Shown here: positions 5,889 to 8,314 of the stretch, piece after piece
Position numbering within the stretch: the stretch's first letter is position 1
How the letters are laid out: each line of letters begins with the position of its first letter
Assembly (NCBI GenBank): GCA_021796055.1
Contig: JAJYOS010000252.1
Span: 1-8,314, forward strand
DNA length: 8,314 nt
Direction: 5' to 3'
Origin: Bacteroidota bacterium
GTDB lineage: Bacteria > Bacteroidota > Kryptoniia > Kryptoniales > JAKASW01
Translations under genes and position numbers: made by a program
The notes under the pieces: model-generated
Database searches by the model: none
Told to the model about the DNA's origin: nothing
What the model saw: the letters and a program-made list of their open reading frames with translations, nothing else

Positions 5889-7799
5889 GTGGTTGATAAG
5901 AATGAACTCACTAGAATTCTCTCTTCATTAGACCGTGCGCGGATCGGAGTAATAGGAGACTTCACGCTCGATGCCTACTGGCCTCTTGCCGGGGGAAAGC
6001 TGGAATTATCTATCGAGACTGGGAAACCCACTCATGCCGTGCTCGGGCAGATCTATAGCCTCGGCGGGGCCGGCAACGTCGTCAAGAACCTTGTCGACCT
6101 GAAAGTCGGGTATGTCTCAGCATTCGGAGTTATCAGCAGCGACATCTTCGGGCGTGAGATGTTTAGGCAGCTTGAGGAGCTTCGCGTTGATGTAGGCGGG
6201 ATGATTACTCAGGAAAAGGATTGGGATACTCCGGTATATGCCAAGCCGTATCTCGGATCTGAGGAACAAGAACGGATCGACTTCGGAAGATTCAACTCTA
6301 TCGATTCGTCGTCAGAAATTGAACTTATTAGGCTTTTGAGAGACAGCTCTTCACTACTCGACGTTCTTATCGTAAATCAGCAGCTTCCTCACGGGATCTA
6401 TTCTGAAAACGTCGTCAAAGCTCTAAACGATCTGGCTGTTCAAAATACATCGAAAACCGTTCTCCTTGATTCGCGCACGAAGACCGAAGAATTCACAAAT
6501 ATGATTTGCAAGGTGAACGCGGCGGAAGCATCGAGAATCTGCGGTGAACCGCGCGAGCTTACCGAGCTCGTTCCGCTTGACAGAGTTAAAGAGTATGCTT
6601 TACAGATATTCAGGAGAACTCACAAGCCCGTATATATTACACGAAGTGGAAGAGGTCTGGTTCTGTACGACGGTATCCGTTACAGCGAGATTCCGGGAAT
6701 CCAGATTCTCAAGAAAATTGATCCCGTCGGTGCCGGGGATACGACCGTTTCTGCAATCGCGGCAGTACTTGCTGTTGGAGGTGATTATGCTTCGGCCGGT
6801 GAGATCGGCAACCTCGCGGCCGCGGTCACTGTCCAGAAGCTCCAACAAACAGGTACTACAAGTCCGGAGGAAGTGATCCAAATTTGGGATGAAGCGGACT
6901 ACATTTTCAACGCGGAGTTGGCAGACGATATCCGTGCGGCCAAATATATCGACGGCTCGGAAGTAGAAGTGATCACGCGGGGCTTGCCGCATGAGAAGAT
7001 TGCTCATGCGATTTTTGATCATGATGGTACCATCTCAACACTTCGACAGGGATGGGAATCGGTGATGGAATCGGTAATGGTTAAGGCAATTCTTGGAGAT
7101 CGATTTGATTCTGCGGAAGAGGAGACCTACAATCTGGTGATCACCCGCGTCAGGGAATACATAAATCAATCGACAGGGATCGAGACCATCCGGCAAATGC
7201 AGGCACTTGCAGAAATGGTGCGCGAGTCGGGCTTCGTCCCTCCGGAGTATGTCCTCGATGCGGAAGGCTACAAAGAAATCTACAACCGGGCACTTATGAA
7301 AGAAGTAGATGCGCGAATCAAGAAGCTGGGGACGGGAGAACTGGAAGTCGCGGACTTTTCTATCAAAGGGGCGCTGCCATTTCTGCATGAGCTGAAGGTC
7401 AGGGGAGTGAAGCTCTATCTCGCCAGCGGTACCGATGAGAGCGATGTCGTGCGTGAAGCCGAACAACTGGGTTACGCCGAACTTTTTGGAGGGAGGATCT
7501 ACGGTTACAGTAAAGGTTCCTCTTTGAACACAAAAAGGCGGGTGATCCGGGAAATAATCGACCGCAACCGGCTGCACGGTGCGGGCCTCGTCTGTTTCGG
7601 TGATGGACCGGTTGAGCTGCGCGAAACCAAGAGGGTTGGTGGCATTGCCGTAGGCGTCGCAAGCGACGAGGTGCGACGTTTCGGGCTGAACCCTCTGAAG
7701 AGATCGCGGCTTCTCAAGTCAGGAGCCGATGTCATCATACCCGACTTCTCACAGAGGGACATACTTCTGCACTTTGATTTCCTCCCTTCCGTGGACTAA
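5889..7799 (+). CDS. Bifunctional sugar kinase (PfkB/HldA-like) fused to HAD-family phosphatase
   Basis: The 636-residue protein joins two enzymes. Residues about 15-335 form a PfkB/ribokinase-fold kinase nearest to the HldA/RfaE group: GDFTLDAYW (23-31), GGAGNVVKNL (59-68) and the ATP-site signature DPVGAGDTT (278-286) with catalytic base Asp284. After a linker, about 370-636 is a HAD hydrolase. Motif I is DHDGT (377-381, nucleophile Asp377, acid/base Asp379), motif II is ASGT (Ser513), motif III is Lys542 or Lys549, and motif IV is GDGPVE (Asp572, Glu576). A helical insert between motifs I and II is a C1-type cap. All key residues are present in both halves. The start GTG 5889 has GAGGT at 5875-5879, 9 nt upstream, and lies 5 nt after the Gfo/Idh stop. 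A kinase plus phosphatase recalls the heptose 7-phosphate kinase and bisphosphatase steps of ADP-heptose synthesis, but no nucleotidyltransferase is fused. The sugar is unknown. Confidence 0.88.
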   Translation: MVDKNELTRILSSLDRARIGVIGDFTLDAYWPLAGGKLELSIETGKPTHAVLGQIYSLGGAGNVVKNLVDLKVGYVSAFGVISSDIFGREMFRQLEELRVDVGGMITQEKDWDTPVYAKPYLGSEEQERIDFGRFNSIDSSSEIELIRLLRDSSSLLDVLIVNQQLPHGIYSENVVKALNDLAVQNTSKTVLLDSRTKTEEFTNMICKVNAAEASRICGEPRELTELVPLDRVKEYALQIFRRTHKPVYITRSGRGLVLYDGIRYSEIPGIQILKKIDPVGAGDTTVSAIAAVLAVGGDYASAGEIGNLAAAVTVQKLQQTGTTSPEEVIQIWDEADYIFNAELADDIRAAKYIDGSEVEVITRGLPHEKIAHAIFDHDGTISTLRQGWESVMESVMVKAILGDRFDSAEEETYNLVITRVREYINQSTGIETIRQMQALAEMVRESGFVPPEYVLDAEGYKEIYNRALMKEVDARIKKLGTGELEVADFSIKGALPFLHELKVRGVKLYLASGTDESDVVREAEQLGYAELFGGRIYGYSKGSSLNTKRRVIREIIDRNRLHGAGLVCFGDGPVELRETKRVGGIAVGVASDEVRRFGLNPLKRSRLLKSGADVIIPDFSQRDILLHFDFLPSVD

Positions 7800-7829
7800 T
7801 ATTATCTGAGTTTAGTTCATTAAAAACGA

Positions 7830-7835
7830 AAGGGG
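7830..7835 (+). promoter_or_regulatory. Shine-Dalgarno site of the disrupted C1 peptidase gene
   Basis: AAGGGG lies 6 nt before the ATG at 7842. It supports 7842 as the original start of the peptidase gene and shows that the pseudogene retains its translation start. Confidence 0.7.
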
Positions 7836-7841
7836 CTGTCT

Positions 7842-8189
7842 ATGAAAAGAACTATCATTAGTTCGTTGTTATTCGTAGTGCTGTTATCAGGAAGTTTATA
7901 CGCGCAGAAAGAAATTCGCTAAAGCGTGATGTTCATCCAGCCGAAAAACGAGTTCTTCGACTCCGTTCTCACTTCACTCAATAAGCTTTACAAACGCGGC
8001 GATACCGTTGTCCATAAGACCGTCAGCATGGACTTTAGCCGTTACGATGCGCCGAAGGCTGTAGACGAGTTCACCCAATACTGGCACAATCCTCCGATCT
8101 CACAGGGGAACACCGGTAAATGCTGGTGTTTCTCGACGACTTCCTTCCTCAAATCGGAAGTCTATCGACTGACGAAGAGACGCCTGAAG
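7842..8189 (+). pseudogene. Secreted C1-family (bleomycin hydrolase/PepC-like) cysteine peptidase, disrupted
   Basis: The frame opens with a clear signal peptide at residues 1-22: MKR, then the hydrophobic stretch IISSLLFVVLLSGSL, then YA before Q. It reads QKEIR and hits TAA at 7920-7922. The same frame then continues as peptidase sequence, from FIQPKNEFFDSV through to PPISQGNTGKCWCFSTTSFLKSEVYRL. The QGNTGKCW segment holds the oxyanion-hole Gln and the catalytic Cys of C1 peptidases. After TKRRLK the homology stops at 8189, where an IS3-type element begins, and the element's TGA closes the frame. The His and Asn of the catalytic triad are therefore missing. Two lesions, a premature stop and an insertion, make a functional product very unlikely. 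GTG 7926 or ATG 7929 could restart translation, but without a clear ribosome site and without a signal peptide. The gene seems unrelated to the sugar cluster. Confidence 0.85.
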
Positions 8190-8217
8190 TGACCTGCCCC
8201 CGTTTGTTGTACCAACG
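8190..8217. repeat. Probable terminal inverted repeat of the IS (one copy)
   Basis: The G/C-run segment TGACCTGCCCCCGTTTG opens the element with the TG dinucleotide usual for IS3-type ends and a run of five C. The inner limit is a guess because the partner copy is outside the window. The first three bases act as the stop codon of the interrupted peptidase frame. Confidence 0.5.
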
Positions 8218-8228
8218 ATAAGTTAGTG

Positions 8229-8260
8229 ATCCGGTCAGGCATTGGCAAACTGAACCGGAT
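8229..8260. repeat. Hairpin over the transposase stop codon
   Basis: ATCCGGTCAG at 8229-8238 pairs with CTGAACCGGAT at 8250-8260, giving a 10-bp stem with one bulged A (8254) and an 11-nt loop. It spans the transposase stop. No U-tract follows on either strand, so a rho-independent terminator is unlikely. It could stabilise the transposase mRNA 3' end or hinder readthrough at the IS edge. Confidence 0.4.
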
Positions 8261-8314
8261 AGAAAGCTTCTGGAGCTGGGGGTCTGTAGCCGAGTGAGCT
8301 GTGAGGTCTCACGG
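8235..8314 (-). CDS. IS3-family transposase, C-terminal fragment (5' part outside window)
   Basis: Read on the minus strand, the last 25 codons before a TGA at 8237-8235 give VRPHSSLGYRPPAPEAF followed by YPVQFANA. The motif (N)xRPHSSLGYRxPxxxA is the hallmark C-terminus of the DDE integrase-type (rve) transposase OrfB of IS3-family elements. It follows the catalytic Glu helix, which lies outside the window. In complete elements this protein is usually made by programmed frameshifting from OrfA to OrfB. The fragment is intact as far as it goes, but whether the element is active cannot be told. Confidence 0.88.
   Translation of the reverse strand, partial: VRPHSSLGYRPPAPEAFYPVQFANA

Larger units (their letters stand above)
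8190..8314 (-). mobile_element. IS3-family insertion sequence, partial (transposase 3' end and one terminus; rest outside window)
   Basis: The sequence from 8190 starts TGACCTGCCCCC, which looks like an IS3-family end. About 45 nt inside it lies the stop of a minus-strand transposase, the normal layout for the right end of these elements. Its boundary coincides with the point where the C1 peptidase homology breaks off. The other end and the target duplication are not visible. Confidence 0.8.

Noticed and set aside
7035..7577. Minus-strand open frame of 180 codons opposite the HAD domain
   Set aside because: It is antisense to well-supported HAD motifs I, II and III, and its translation matches no family I recognise.
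7926..8189. An intact 88-residue gene starting at GTG 7926
   Set aside because: It is in the same frame as the upstream signal peptide, carries only the catalytic-Cys part of a C1 peptidase, and ends at an IS boundary. It is a pseudogene fragment, not a small gene.
1..8314. CRISPR array, tRNA, rRNA or riboswitch
   Set aside because: I saw no regularly spaced repeats, no cloverleaf-like segment and no known RNA element. The few gaps are short, the largest between intact genes being 131 nt.

Overview
The window looks like the chromosome of a bacterium of the FCB group, probably Bacteroidota or an Ignavibacteria-like lineage. This rests on a signal peptide ending in YAQ, on a C1 peptidase relic (SQGNTGKCWCFST) of a type I associate with that group, on moderate GC content, and on a mix of ATG, GTG and TTG starts. 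The assignment is an inference; no rRNA or marker gene is present.

Almost all of the first 7.8 kb is coding on the plus strand. Block 1 (1-3251) holds the 3' end of a GH38 alpha-mannosidase, a DUF455 ferritin-like protein, an IclR-family regulator and a xylose-isomerase-like TIM-barrel protein. The gaps between them are 10, 4 and 4 nt, so they read as one operon. Block 2 (3383-7799) follows a 131-nt gap. It holds an old-yellow-enzyme-type flavin oxidoreductase related to 2,4-dienoyl-CoA reductase, a Gfo/Idh/MocA dehydrogenase whose TTG start overlaps the previous stop by 4 nt, and a bifunctional protein joining a PfkB/HldA-like sugar kinase to a HAD phosphatase.

Together the genes suggest a carbohydrate pathway. 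A glycosidase would release a sugar, a TIM-barrel enzyme would isomerise or epimerise it, an NAD(P) enzyme and a flavin enzyme would carry out redox steps, and a kinase-phosphatase would handle the phosphorylated product, with IclR as local regulator. I do not recognise a characterised pathway with this gene set. The substrate is unknown and the role of the ferritin-like protein is unclear.

The right end (7842-8314) is decaying or mobile DNA. A secreted C1-family cysteine peptidase gene has an in-frame TAA just after its signal peptide and is then cut by an IS3-family insertion sequence. The first bases of the IS (TGA) provide the stop codon of the truncated frame. The IS runs off the window with the C-terminus of its transposase on the minus strand.
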